NCBI RefSeq assembly: GCF_016653615.1
Contig: NZ_CP067393.1
Span: 682,001-746,000 of the forward strand
Direction of reading: 5' to 3'
Length of the DNA stretch: 64,000 bases
Origin: Entomomonas asaccharolytica
GTDB taxonomy: Bacteria > Pseudomonadota > Gammaproteobacteria > Pseudomonadales > Pseudomonadaceae
The translations under genes and the position numbers were made by a program. The notes beneath the pieces are model-generated. The model saw only the letters and a program-made list of their open reading frames with translations. It did no database searches and had not been told where the DNA came from. Positions 10,928-18,786 of this stretch are shown one piece after another. Position 1 is the stretch's first letter; the number at the start of each line of letters is the position of its first letter.

Positions 10928-12373
10928 ATGCAATGGGAAATGGTGATTGGGCTAGAAATTCACGCTCAACTTTCAACGAATTCAAAGATTTTTTCAGGGA
11001 GTAGTACCACCTTTGGTGCAGAACCTAATACGCAGGCAAGTTTGATCGATTTAGGTATGCCAGGAGTGTTACCAGTTCTTAATGGGCAAGCGGTCAGAAA
11101 AGCTGTTAAATTTGGTTTAGCAATAGATGCACATATCGGTAAAACCAGTGTGTTTGCTCGTAAAAACTATTTTTATCCTGATTTACCAAAAGGGTATCAA
11201 ATCAGCCAGTTTGAATTACCTATTGTTGGTAAGGGACATCTAGAAATCGCTTTAGAAGATGGTACAGTCAAATCGGTAGGCGTTACTCGTGCTCATTTAG
11301 AAGAAGATGCGGGTAAAAGTTTACATGAAGATTTTCAAGGAATGACAGGTATTGATTTAAACCGTGCAGGTACTCCCTTATTGGAAATAGTCTCTGAGCC
11401 TGATATGCGCAGTGCTAAAGAAGCAGTAGCGTATGCTAAAGCTATTCATGCACTCGTCCGTTATTTGGATATCTGTGATGGTAATATGGCTGAGGGGTCG
11501 TTACGTTGTGACTGTAACGTTTCAGTTAGACCTAAAGGTAAAACTGAATATGGCACGCGCTGTGAAATTAAAAATGTTAACTCTTTCCGTAATGTGGAAA
11601 GGGCTATAAATTATGAAGCACAGCGGCAAATCGAAATCTTGGAGGATGGTGGACAAATCGTTCAAGAAACCCGTCTTTATGATCCTGTAAAAGATGAAAC
11701 CCGTTCTATGCGTAGTAAGGAAGAGGCGAATGATTACCGTTATTTCCCTGACCCTGATTTACTCCCTGTGGTATTAGATGATGAGTTAATTGAAGAAGTT
11801 CGTGCTCAATTACCAGAATTACCAAATCAAAAACGTCAGCGTTTACAGCAACAGTTTGCTTTATCAGCTTATGATGCTACTGTACTAACAGCAAGTAGAG
11901 AGTTAGCTGATTATTTTGAACAGGTACACAGTATTTGTGGCGATGCTAAGTTAGCCGCAAACTGGGTAATGGGAGAGTTAGCGAGTTTATTAAATAAAGA
12001 TAATTTAGATATCACAGAATCCCCTATTTCAGCTGAATTATTAGGTGGGCTATTGGTGCGTATTAAGGATAATACTATTTCTGGTAAGATTGCTAAAACA
12101 GTATTTGAAGCCATGGCTGCTGGCGAGGGTACTGCTGATCAAGTGATTGAAGTCAAGGGATTAAAACAAGTTACCGATTCTGGTGCTATTGAGTCTATTT
12201 TGGATGAAATGTTAGCTGGCCTTGTTAAGGATGTGGAAGAATATCGTGCGGGTGATGAAAACAAACGCAAAAAAATGTTTGGCTTCTTTGTTGGGCAGGC
12301 GATGAAAGCTTCTAAAGGTAAAGCTAATCCACAACAAGTAAATGAATTACTTAAGAAAAAGCTAGAAGGATAA
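10928..12373 (+). CDS. gatB: Asp-tRNA(Asn)/Glu-tRNA(Gln) amidotransferase subunit B
   Basis: tRNA-binding kinase/amidotransferase subunit of GatCAB. It phosphorylates the misacylated aminoacyl end and transfers ammonia to it. The 481-aa protein opens with [23 protein letters not shown], contains the cradle-domain motifs [24 protein letters not shown] and [13 protein letters not shown], and ends in a YqeY-like helical tail ([41 protein letters not shown]). It is the last gene of the gatCAB operon and is followed by an inverted repeat at 12385-12416. Confidence 0.97.
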   Translation: MQWEMVIGLEIHAQLSTNSKIFSGSSTTFGAEPNTQASLIDLGMPGVLPVLNGQAVRKAVKFGLAIDAHIGKTSVFARKNYFYPDLPKGYQISQFELPIVGKGHLEIALEDGTVKSVGVTRAHLEEDAGKSLHEDFQGMTGIDLNRAGTPLLEIVSEPDMRSAKEAVAYAKAIHALVRYLDICDGNMAEGSLRCDCNVSVRPKGKTEYGTRCEIKNVNSFRNVERAINYEAQRQIEILEDGGQIVQETRLYDPVKDETRSMRSKEEANDYRYFPDPDLLPVVLDDELIEEVRAQLPELPNQKRQRLQQQFALSAYDATVLTASRELADYFEQVHSICGDAKLAANWVMGELASLLNKDNLDITESPISAELLGGLLVRIKDNTISGKIAKTVFEAMAAGEGTADQVIEVKGLKQVTDSGAIESILDEMLAGLVKDVEEYRAGDENKRKKMFGFFVGQAMKASKGKANPQQVNELLKKKLEG

Positions 12374-12384
12374 CGACCACACAA

Positions 12385-12416
12385 TGAGTATTCACTTTAA
12401 TAGAGGTGAATACTCA
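12385..12416 (+). terminator. hairpin after gatB
   Basis: An exact 11-bp inverted repeat (TGAGTATTCAC ... GTGAATACTCA) with a 10-base loop begins 12 bases after the gatB stop codon. No long T run follows (ATAAGTTAGTTTT), so it is a weak terminator or a transcript-end stabiliser. Confidence 0.55.
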
Positions 12417-12691
12417 ATAAGTTAGTTTTCAATGTTTTGGGTACAATTATTTGTTTGCTGTGTTGTATGTCCTTTTGATATAGCACAATGAATATCTAAA
12501 ATAATTAACCTCCATTAAGGCTTTTTAAGTATTTATTTGATTTTTCTTTTATTTATTTATTCCTCTAAAGTTGGCTATAGGCAATATAGGGGTTACAATA
12601 GACTACTAGTTATTTATTAGTGATAGAAAGTTGAGTCAGTGTTAAATATTGCTTAATTTTCTAGAAAAAATGAGATTGAAGGTATTAATAT
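12417..12691. other. AT-rich intergenic region, no gene seen
   Basis: About 275 bases of AT-rich DNA between the gatB hairpin and the receiver-domain gene. I see no open frame with a ribosome binding site and no RNA gene. It presumably holds the promoter of the downstream gene, but no convincing -35/-10 pair could be picked. Confidence 0.5.
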
Positions 12692-13849
12692 ATGAATCAA
12701 TCAGAGCAAGAATCCTCACAGGTTTTTGATTTTCATAAACGAAAAAAACAACCTGAGGAAGTGGGCAAAGATAATAGTAATTTAGATGCTAACCTTCAAG
12801 AAATACTTGCCAAGGTCGAAAGCAGTCAAAAACTAAAAATAGTTATATTTGATGTCGATGTTAAAGCAATGAGTGCCCTAAGTTCGATATTAAAACCACA
12901 ATATGATGTTTATTGTGTAACAAATCCAAAAGATGCGTTTAAAATTATTAGTACTAAAAAAATAGCCTTGGTTATTAGTGATCAAGCGCTACCTAATATA
13001 GATATTTCAGGTGTTGATTTCTTACTTAAAGTAAAAAAAATGGCACCTAATACTAGTAGAATTTTATTAGCAGGATCTTTAGATTTTGGTAAGGCTAAGC
13101 TCTCTTTAGAAAAAGGAGATGTTTTCAAACTGATTAAAAAACCTTTTGAAGATAGTCGTTTAATAGAGTTTGTTAATGCTGCCTTAGAACTTTATCTTGA
13201 GCAATCAGGTAGTATGGCGAATGCAGCAGCAAGATTACAACAAAATTCACCAAATTTTGATAAAGAAATTGCCGTCACTAAAACAATTCCTGCTTCAGCT
13301 AATCCCGTATTAGTTAAATGCAGTAGTGATGAAATGTTTGAAGAAATAAAAGCGAGCTATAAAGATAAGGCTTTGTTTATTCGGGCTGAAGATAGAAATG
13401 CAGCTATTAAGGTTTTGGAAACTACGATTGTTAAAGTAGTTATTTATTTCTTTGAACGAACTAATATTCTTGAAGATCATGAAACAATATTTTTAAGTCA
13501 GGTAAAACGAGAACTTCCCCACTTATCTATTATTGCAATATTGAATAAGGATAAAACAAGTTATCAAGAAATTATAAGTTTATTAAGGGAACAAATTATA
13601 TATAGTTATTTTCCTTTTAATACACGCGCAGAAAAAATCTGTCAGCAACTATTGCCAGCTATAGAGAAAGCTTCTAGGTTATATGAAGGGCCTATCTATC
13701 TAAAATGGCCACCTCCTGAGCGGGTAGAAGAAGTTGAAGAAGATGAAGGCGCTTTGACGGATAAATTAACTGAGATATCATCTAAAGTTAAAGATGGCGT
13801 GTTATCAGGCATTCGTTCAGTAAAAGGCCTTTTTAGCAAAAAGGATTAA
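12692..13849 (+). CDS. orphan response-regulator-like protein with two receiver-like domains
   Basis: 385 aa, no recognised name. Residues about 48-170 form a receiver domain: acidic pocket FDVD, phospho-acceptor Asp in LVISDQALP, the RILLAG strand and the conserved lysine in LIKKPFED. A second region (about 208-330: PVLVKCSS, VKVVIYFFERTN, LSIIAILNKDK, IIYSYFPFN) has the same alternating pattern but lacks the acceptor Asp, so it looks like a degenerate receiver. The N terminus is charged and disordered. The C terminus is acidic, then ends in an amphipathic, lysine-rich tail (GVLSGIRSVKGLFSKKD) that might touch a membrane. There is no DNA-binding or enzymatic output domain and no adjacent kinase. 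A GAAGG ribosome binding site precedes the ATG. Its 3' end overlaps the convergent phosphoesterase gene by 4 bases. Confidence 0.7.
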   Translation: MNQSEQESSQVFDFHKRKKQPEEVGKDNSNLDANLQEILAKVESSQKLKIVIFDVDVKAMSALSSILKPQYDVYCVTNPKDAFKIISTKKIALVISDQALPNIDISGVDFLLKVKKMAPNTSRILLAGSLDFGKAKLSLEKGDVFKLIKKPFEDSRLIEFVNAALELYLEQSGSMANAAARLQQNSPNFDKEIAVTKTIPASANPVLVKCSSDEMFEEIKASYKDKALFIRAEDRNAAIKVLETTIVKVVIYFFERTNILEDHETIFLSQVKRELPHLSIIAILNKDKTSYQEIISLLREQIIYSYFPFNTRAEKICQQLLPAIEKASRLYEGPIYLKWPPPERVEEVEEDEGALTDKLTEISSKVKDGVLSGIRSVKGLFSKKD

Positions 13850-14724
13850 TAACGAAGGTGCAGGACATCAATAGTTGGTGGATTAAAGAGCCGTAATGGT
13901 AAATTATTTTCACCAACGCCTGCTGTTACAAAGACAGGAGTGCCTGTAATACTTGCATCATAGTATCCACATACTAAACCATAGCGTGTTTTTACTATAA
14001 GTTTGTTGCTAAGAGGTATACGCACTTGTCCACAATGGGTGTGTCCTGCTAGTAGTAATGGGACATTGTAAGCAGACAATTTATCACTACTGTCTGGATT
14101 ATGGGCGATCACTAGAGTAGGTTTATTTTTTGCTGCTTTTTTAAGAAAGTCAGTATCATCAAAAGATTCAACCCGATCTTTTAAACCTGCCAATTGGTAA
14201 CTGTTCAAATCAATAATTTTATCTTCAATGATTTTAACATTATAGTTTTCTAAAACTTTGGGAAGATTTCTATTAATATATCGATAATCGTGGTTACCAC
14301 GTACCGCATAAACGGGTTTATTTATTTTTGCTAAGGGTGCAAAGTGAGTGTTGTAGTATTTTTCATCACTTTTATATAAAAAGTCTCCTGCTATCACCAC
14401 GTAATCAGCGGGAATGTTATTAATTTTATCAATGATACGTTGTAAATAGTGTTGATCTTTATAATAGCCTAAGTGCAGATCAGCGATTAAGATAACATCA
14501 GCATTAAAGCCTAATTTTGCAATAGTCGTTTCTTTTACAAGAATAATTTGTGGTTCAATATAATGAGCCCAAAAGAATGCTAGACTTAGTATAAGTATTA
14601 GAAAACTAGATTTTTTATAACGACGCTTTTTTATTAAATAAATGCAAAGGATAATAACTGGAAAACAAAGCCAGCCAAAATAAACTGCTAGAAATTCTAA
14701 AAAAGTAACACTAAGCGAAATCAT
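13846..14724 (-). CDS. membrane-anchored calcineurin-like metallophosphoesterase
   Basis: 292-aa member of the calcineurin-like phosphoesterase superfamily, resembling YaeI/YkuE-type phosphodiesterases. Two N-terminal hydrophobic stretches (about residues 8-30 and 39-57) anchor it in the inner membrane. The five metal-site motifs are all present: IADLHLG, VIAGDFLYKSD, VRGNHDYRY, VIAHNPD and LLAGHTHCGQVRIP. The substrate cannot be told from sequence; related proteins act on phospholipids such as UDP-diacylglucosamine or on lipid-linked phosphates. It converges on the receiver gene with a 4-base overlap and is followed on the other side by tRNA-Glu, which has its own terminator. Confidence 0.85.
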   Translation of the reverse strand: MISLSVTFLEFLAVYFGWLCFPVIILCIYLIKKRRYKKSSFLILILSLAFFWAHYIEPQIILVKETTIAKLGFNADVILIADLHLGYYKDQHYLQRIIDKINNIPADYVVIAGDFLYKSDEKYYNTHFAPLAKINKPVYAVRGNHDYRYINRNLPKVLENYNVKIIEDKIIDLNSYQLAGLKDRVESFDDTDFLKKAAKNKPTLVIAHNPDSSDKLSAYNVPLLLAGHTHCGQVRIPLSNKLIVKTRYGLVCGYYDASITGTPVFVTAGVGENNLPLRLFNPPTIDVLHLRY

Positions 14725-14741
14725 ACTAAAATTTTGGCAAT

Positions 14742-14768
14742 AAAAAAGGCAGCTAGAAACTAGCTGCC
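14742..14768 (-). terminator. intrinsic terminator of tRNA-Glu
   Basis: On the minus strand GGCAGCTAG and CTAGCTGCC form a 9-bp stem with a TTT loop, followed directly by six T. It begins 14 bases after the tRNA 3' end. Confidence 0.9.
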
Positions 14769-14782
14769 TAGATTAACATAAG

Positions 14783-14857
14783 TGGCGTCCCCTAGGGGAC
14801 TCGAACCCCTGTTACCGCCGTGAAAGGGCGATGTCCTAACCACTAGACGAAGGGGAC
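14783..14857 (-). tRNA. tRNA-Glu (anticodon UUC)
   Basis: Read on the minus strand the gene starts GTCCCCTTCG and ends in an encoded CCA. The acceptor stem pairs GTCCCCT with AGGGGAC. The D-arm is TCTAGTGGTTAGGA, the anticodon loop is CTTTCAC with anticodon TTC, and the T-arm is CAGGGGTTCGAGTCCCCTA. All 75 bases fit a normal cloverleaf. The stretch 14858-15140 to its right is AT rich; it must hold the tRNA promoter but no clear box pair could be assigned. Confidence 0.97.
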
Positions 14858-15140
14858 AAAACCTTCTAACAAACTAACTTGTATAAGTCGATGAAGTTAA
14901 GCAAAATTGAATCTTTAAACCTTTGCTTTAACAAAATAGGCGCACATTCTAATATTTTGTAAACGTATTTGCAAGGCTTTCAGATATTTTTTAAGAGCTA
15001 ACTATTTATATAATAATAGATATAACATTATAAAATATTATATTTATTTAAGGGGCTTATAATAAATATTTTTGTTTAAATAATCTTCTTGATAAGTAAA
15101 TAATTTTATTTTTCAATGTCTTATTATTTTTTTATAAGGA

Positions 15141-15157
15141 TTGGCACAACTTCTGCA
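15141..15157 (+). promoter_or_regulatory. sigma-54 promoter of the RNA-repair locus
   Basis: TTGGCACAACTTCTGCA has the -24 GG at 15143-15144 and the -12 GC at 15155-15156, exactly ten bases apart, and closely matches the sigma-54 consensus. Transcription should start near 15168, just before the terminal stem of the first tRNA-like RNA. In enterics rtcB is driven by sigma-54 and the activator RtcR. No rtcR gene is in this window. Confidence 0.88.
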
Positions 15158-15167
15158 ATATAGATTG

Positions 15168-15318
15168 TGTAAATAAATTTGGCGAATAATGATGAAATTA
15201 CATAGCTAACTGCTAGATTGTGGGTTCAAGACCCCATCTCCTTTACCAATGTGGGAGTAGCTCAAAAGGTAGAGCAAGCACAGTAAATATCTCATTATTT
15301 CTTGTCGCGAATTTATTT
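15168..15318 (+). ncRNA. Y-RNA-like RNA with permuted tRNA module, copy 1
   Basis: The order is T-arm, acceptor, D-arm, as in a circularly permuted tRNA. T-stem GTGGG/CCCAT (15220-15224, 15233-15237) closes TTCAAGAC. Acceptor strands CTCCTTT (15238-15244) and GTGGGAG (15251-15257) face each other with one mismatch and are joined by ACCAAT. Then come TA, D-stem GCTC/GAGC (15260-15263, 15272-15275) around AAAAGGTA, and an anticodon-like stem TGCT/AGCA (15211-15214, 15277-15280). The ends extend this helix: AATAATGA with TCATTATT (15185-15192, 15292-15299), and AAATAAATT with AATTTATTT (15171-15179, 15310-15318). The internal loop is GGCG on one side and TCTTGTCGCG on the other. Bacterial Y RNAs (YrlA) are known to have a tRNA-mimic module plus a Ro-binding terminal stem. 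Assignment to that family is inference. Confidence 0.75.
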
Positions 15319-15356
15319 AATTGGTTTGTGATTTTGTTAAGATCCTAAACCAATTA
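15318..15356 (+). other. hairpin separating the two tRNA-like RNAs
   Basis: TAATTGGTTT (15318-15327) and AAACCAATTA (15347-15356) form a perfect 10-bp stem around a 19-base loop. It has no T run, so it is more likely a processing or spacer hairpin than a terminator. Confidence 0.7.
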
Positions 15357-15360
15357 GCAG

Positions 15361-15492
15361 TTTTGTAGTGAGTGCTTGATGGAATTACACTTGTAATGTC
15401 GTTGTCGGGGGTTCGAATCCCTTTCTTTTGCGAACAAAAGGTAGCTCAGTTGGTAGAGCACGAATATTTCATCGCCCCTAGTCACTGCACCC
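15361..15492 (+). ncRNA. Y-RNA-like RNA with permuted tRNA module, copy 2
   Basis: Same plan as copy 1 with better pairing. T-stem GGGGG/CCCTT (15407-15411, 15419-15423) closes the canonical loop TTCGAAT. Acceptor TCTTTTG/CAAAAGG (15424-15430, 15435-15441) has all seven pairs (one G-U) capped by CGAA. Then come TA, D-stem GCTC/GAGC (15444-15447, 15456-15459) with loop AGTTGGTA, and TCG/CGA (15399-15401, 15461-15463). The terminal helix is GATGGAAT/ATTTCATC (15378-15385, 15466-15473) and GTAGTGA/TCACTGC (15365-15371, 15482-15488). A small hairpin TTAC-ACTT-GTAA sits between helix and T-arm. Its T and D loops are near-perfect tRNA sequences, but the permuted order means standard tRNA finders would miss it. 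rtcB begins 57 bases later. Confidence 0.78.
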
Positions 15493-15548
15493 TATAACCT
15501 TGGCAAATATTAAGTGGTTTGTAACGTATTAATTAGTAGGAAATAAAG

Positions 15549-16769
15549 ATGGAAAAGAAAACATATAATTTATTAGAAGTTGCCAATGGGAAGCCGATTA
15601 AAATGTGGACACAAGGTGTACCTGTGGAAGATGATGCGCGTCAACAACTAATGGATACTGCCAAAATGCCCTTTATTTTTAAACATCTTGCAGTTATGCC
15701 AGATGTGCATTTAGGGAAAGGTTCTACGATTGGTAGTGTTATTCCTACAGTTGGCGCTATTATTCCAGCTGCAGTGGGTGTTGATATAGGTTGTGGAATG
15801 ATTGCTGCACGTACTTCATTGATGGCCAGTGATTTACCAGATAATTTATTGGGGATTAGAACAGCCATTGAAAAGGCTGTACCACATGGAAGAACAACTG
15901 GAGGTAATGATAGAGGCGCTTGGTCTAATGCTCCAATTGAAGTGGATAACTCATGGCAGTTTTTAGCTGGTCGATTTAAAGTAATTACAGATAAATACCC
16001 TAAACTAGCGGATACTAATAATCGTCTACATTTAGGTACTTTAGGAACAGGTAATCATTTTATTGAAGTCTGCTTAGATGAAGCCGAACATGTATGGTTT
16101 ATGTTACATAGTGGTTCACGTGGTGTAGGAAACGCTATTGGTAGATTGTTTATTGAATTAGCGCAAGAAGATATGAGAGAACACCTTGCTAATTTGCCCA
16201 ATAAAGATTTGGCTTATTTAAAAGAAGGAACTAAACATTATGATGATTATGTTGAAGCAGTAAGCTGGGCTCAAGATTTTGCACGCTTAAATCGTGAGTT
16301 AATGATGCTAAATGTTATTAAAGCAGTTAGAACGATCATTACTAAACCATTTGAGACACATTTAGAAGCGGTGAACTGTCATCATAATTATGTGCAAAAA
16401 GAGCAACACTTTGGGCTAGAGGTATTAGTTACTCGTAAAGGTGCAGTATCTGCTCATAAAGGGCAATTAGGAATTATTCCTGGGTCTATGGGAGCAAAAA
16501 GTTATATTGTTCGGGGTTTAGGCAATGAGGAAGCGTTTTGTTCTTGTAGTCATGGCGCAGGACGTACGATGAGCCGAACTAAGGCTAAGAAAATGTTTAC
16601 AGTCGCTGATCAAATTAAGGCAACTGCCCATGTAGAATGCCGAAAAGATGAAGATGTGATTGATGAAATTCCTATGGCTTATAAAGATATTGATGCTGTG
16701 ATGGAAGCTCAAAGTGAACTTGTAGAAGTATTGCATACTTTAAAACAAGTCGTTTGTGTTAAAGGATAA
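15549..16769 (+). CDS. rtcB: RNA-splicing ligase RtcB
   Basis: GTP- and Mn-dependent RNA ligase that joins 2',3'-cyclic phosphate or 3'-phosphate ends to 5'-OH ends, repairing cleaved RNAs such as nicked tRNA. The 406-aa protein closely follows E. coli RtcB. Visible are metal-site segments PDVHLGKGSTIGS, GVDIGCGM, GTLGTGNHFIEV, LHSGSRGVGNAIG and VNCHHNYVQ. The nucleophilic histidine that takes GMP lies in CSCSHGAGR (about residue 335), and the C terminus is VVCVKG. A TAGGAA ribosome binding site precedes the ATG. It lies downstream of a sigma-54 promoter and two tRNA-like RNAs. The usual partner rtcA (RNA cyclase) is not next to it; a convergent DJ-1 gene follows instead. Confidence 0.97.
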   Translation: MEKKTYNLLEVANGKPIKMWTQGVPVEDDARQQLMDTAKMPFIFKHLAVMPDVHLGKGSTIGSVIPTVGAIIPAAVGVDIGCGMIAARTSLMASDLPDNLLGIRTAIEKAVPHGRTTGGNDRGAWSNAPIEVDNSWQFLAGRFKVITDKYPKLADTNNRLHLGTLGTGNHFIEVCLDEAEHVWFMLHSGSRGVGNAIGRLFIELAQEDMREHLANLPNKDLAYLKEGTKHYDDYVEAVSWAQDFARLNRELMMLNVIKAVRTIITKPFETHLEAVNCHHNYVQKEQHFGLEVLVTRKGAVSAHKGQLGIIPGSMGAKSYIVRGLGNEEAFCSCSHGAGRTMSRTKAKKMFTVADQIKATAHVECRKDEDVIDEIPMAYKDIDAVMEAQSELVEVLHTLKQVVCVKG

Positions 16770-16790
16770 CTAAACGAGCTTCTAAAATTT

Positions 16791-16840
16791 GCGCTGTACC
16801 TTTAAAGTGGGTTTTATAACCAACTTTTGGGGTACAGTGC
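16791..16840. terminator. long hairpin between rtcB and the DJ-1 gene
   Basis: GCGCTGTACC (16791-16800) pairs with GGTACAGTGC (16831-16840), and the interior pairs further (AAAGTGGG with CCAACTTT, one mismatch). It lies between convergent genes. Neither strand has a strong T run after the stem, so it may be a weak bidirectional terminator. Confidence 0.55.
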
Positions 16841-16866
16841 AAAAACTAAGGGGATTTCGTTAAATA

Positions 16867-17382
16867 TTACTTATTTAAAATTCTAACGATTTCACGGTTG
16901 AAATCAGGTAAATCATCAGGGGTACGACTAGTAACAATAGTATCGTTATCAATTACTACTGATTCATCATGAAAATCAGCCCCAGCATTTTTTAAATCAA
17001 TCACCACAGGTTTTACTGTGGTCATTTTTTTACCTTTAACAATGCCTGCATTAATCATTAATTGGGGACCATGACAAATTGCAAAAATAGGCTTGTTAGT
17101 GCTAGCAAAATCTTTGGTGAAGTTTACAAAGCGATCATCGCCACGTAATGAATCAGGTGAAAAACCACCAGGGATTAATAACGCATCAAACTCTTCTGGT
17201 TTAACCTCATCAATAGATTTATCAATGGTCACTTTAGTATCATGTTTACCTGTTACTGTGTTTCCTGCTTGTTTTTCAATAGTTATAATTTTATGACCAG
17301 CTGCTCTGATAGCTTCAGCAGGAGAAGTGAATTCTGAATCTTCAAATTCATTAGTAATTAATACGGCTACTTGCTTGCTCAT
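16867..17382 (-). CDS. DJ-1/PfpI family protein (YhbO-like)
   Basis: 171-aa cytoplasmic protein of the DJ-1/ThiJ/PfpI superfamily, probably a stress-related glyoxalase/deglycase-type enzyme of the PfpI/YhbO branch. The nucleophile elbow AICHGPQ gives Cys103 and the neighbouring His104, and Glu12 in TNEFEDSEF completes the usual catalytic set. PGGFSPDSLRGD is the conserved oxyanion-side loop. The ATG at 17382 was chosen because GGAGGTAAC lies just upstream; a TTG four codons further out would sit inside that ribosome binding site. The gene stands alone, convergent with rtcB. The region 17383-17658 holds no other gene that I can see. Confidence 0.9.
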   Translation of the reverse strand: MSKQVAVLITNEFEDSEFTSPAEAIRAAGHKIITIEKQAGNTVTGKHDTKVTIDKSIDEVKPEEFDALLIPGGFSPDSLRGDDRFVNFTKDFASTNKPIFAICHGPQLMINAGIVKGKKMTTVKPVVIDLKNAGADFHDESVVIDNDTIVTSRTPDDLPDFNREIVRILNK

Positions 17383-17658
17383 TGTTACCTCCAAAAGAGT
17401 AAAATTAAACGGTATATTTACTATTTATTGAGCAATTAGTAGTTAGACACAATGCCACGAAGGTATAAACAACAAAAATCTACAAGGTATATTGTTCATG
17501 GTAGTTAAGTTATACCCTAAGGTATGGAGATATAAGACGTTAATTAACTATTATTCGACAAGGTAAGGTAATTACATGATGATATGTAAATGGATATTTA
17601 AAAACATGTATTTTTATTTCCAATAGGTATTATTTAACATCAACTTTAATAAATTATA

Positions 17659-18783
17659 TTAGGTCATTTGAGTAATGGTTTTTCTAAAACGAGTCAGTGC
17701 AAAAATAAAGAAACCTGTACCTAATGTAATTAGCCATAAAAAAGGTTTCCAAACAGTTTCAAGACCTGCACCACGGTATAAGATGGCTTGACCTAATTCT
17801 ACAAAATGAGTGGTAGGTGCGATTAACATAATTGTCTGAACCAGTTCTGGCATACTTTCGCGAGGAGTACTACCACCCGATAACATTTGTAATGGTAATA
17901 AAATTAACATTAATAACATACCAAACTGTGCCATGCTACGAGCAACTGTTGCCAAGAAAATACCCATGGAGGTGGTAGCAAATAGATGCAGCACAGCACC
18001 CCATAAAAATAACCATTTAGAGCCAGTAATAGGTACTTTTAATGCACCCTCTACAATAAGCAGTAATGAGCAAGCAGTAGCGATCAGTACCACTAACCCC
18101 ATTGACCAAACTTTTGACGTCATAATTTCAAAAGGAGTAACAGGCATGGCAAGCAGATGTTCAATAGTACCATGCTCACGCTCCCTCATAAGGGCTGCAC
18201 CTGTTAAAATAATCGATAGGGTAGTAACCATATTAATGATTTCTGTAACCGAGCTAAACCATGATTGCGTCAGGTTTGGATTAAAACTAGTATGTACTTC
18301 TAAATTAACAGGCAAAATATCGGAACTACGGTAACGCTTAACAAATTCATTCACTTCATCTATAACAATTTGTTGGATATAGCCATTGCCTGTAAATGCT
18401 TGACTCATTCTTGTGGCATCAACATTAAGCTGAATAGTAGGAGAATCTCCTTTTAGTACATCTCGTTGAAAGTTTGGTGGGATATTGAGGACAAAGGTAT
18501 ATTTATCTTCATCCATGCCTGGGTCCATTTCGTTTAAAGAAATCTTAGCAGGTTTATTAAAGAGGGGTGGATAGAAAGCACCAATAATTTGTCTAGATAG
18601 GGGTGAATCATCCTCATCAACCACCGCTACTGAAGCTAAGTTTAAAGAATCAGGCACAGCTGTAGCTGCTGTATAGATAGAGGCTGTAAAACAATACACA
18701 ATTAAAATCAGCATTACAGGGTCACGGGCTAACCCCCATAACTCTTTGATACCTAGCCGATAAATGTTAGTAAACTTTTGCAT
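17659..18783 (-). CDS. ABC transporter permease (YhhJ-like, ABC-2 type)
   Basis: 374-aa inner-membrane permease of the ABC-2 family. It has an N-terminal membrane helix (DPVMLILIVYCFTASIYTAA), a large periplasmic loop (about residues 45-180), then about five helices in the second half. The cytoplasmic coupling segment EREHGTIEHLLAMPVTPFEIMTSKVW is typical of drug or membrane-stress exporters. It starts 3 bases after the fused ATPase/permease gene and closes the hlyD-rbbA-yhhJ operon. It would pair with the permease half of the RbbA-like protein. The exported substrate is unknown. Confidence 0.9.
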   Translation of the reverse strand: MQKFTNIYRLGIKELWGLARDPVMLILIVYCFTASIYTAATAVPDSLNLASVAVVDEDDSPLSRQIIGAFYPPLFNKPAKISLNEMDPGMDEDKYTFVLNIPPNFQRDVLKGDSPTIQLNVDATRMSQAFTGNGYIQQIVIDEVNEFVKRYRSSDILPVNLEVHTSFNPNLTQSWFSSVTEIINMVTTLSIILTGAALMREREHGTIEHLLAMPVTPFEIMTSKVWSMGLVVLIATACSLLLIVEGALKVPITGSKWLFLWGAVLHLFATTSMGIFLATVARSMAQFGMLLMLILLPLQMLSGGSTPRESMPELVQTIMLIAPTTHFVELGQAILYRGAGLETVWKPFLWLITLGTGFFIFALTRFRKTITQMT

Positions 18784-18786
18784 AGA

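Noticed and set aside
15168-15492. Two ordinary tRNA genes or tRNA pseudogenes upstream of rtcB
   Set aside because: T- and D-arms are present but in reversed order, and the outer sequences pair into long terminal helices, so they are not normal tRNA genes. The intact pairing argues against random decay.
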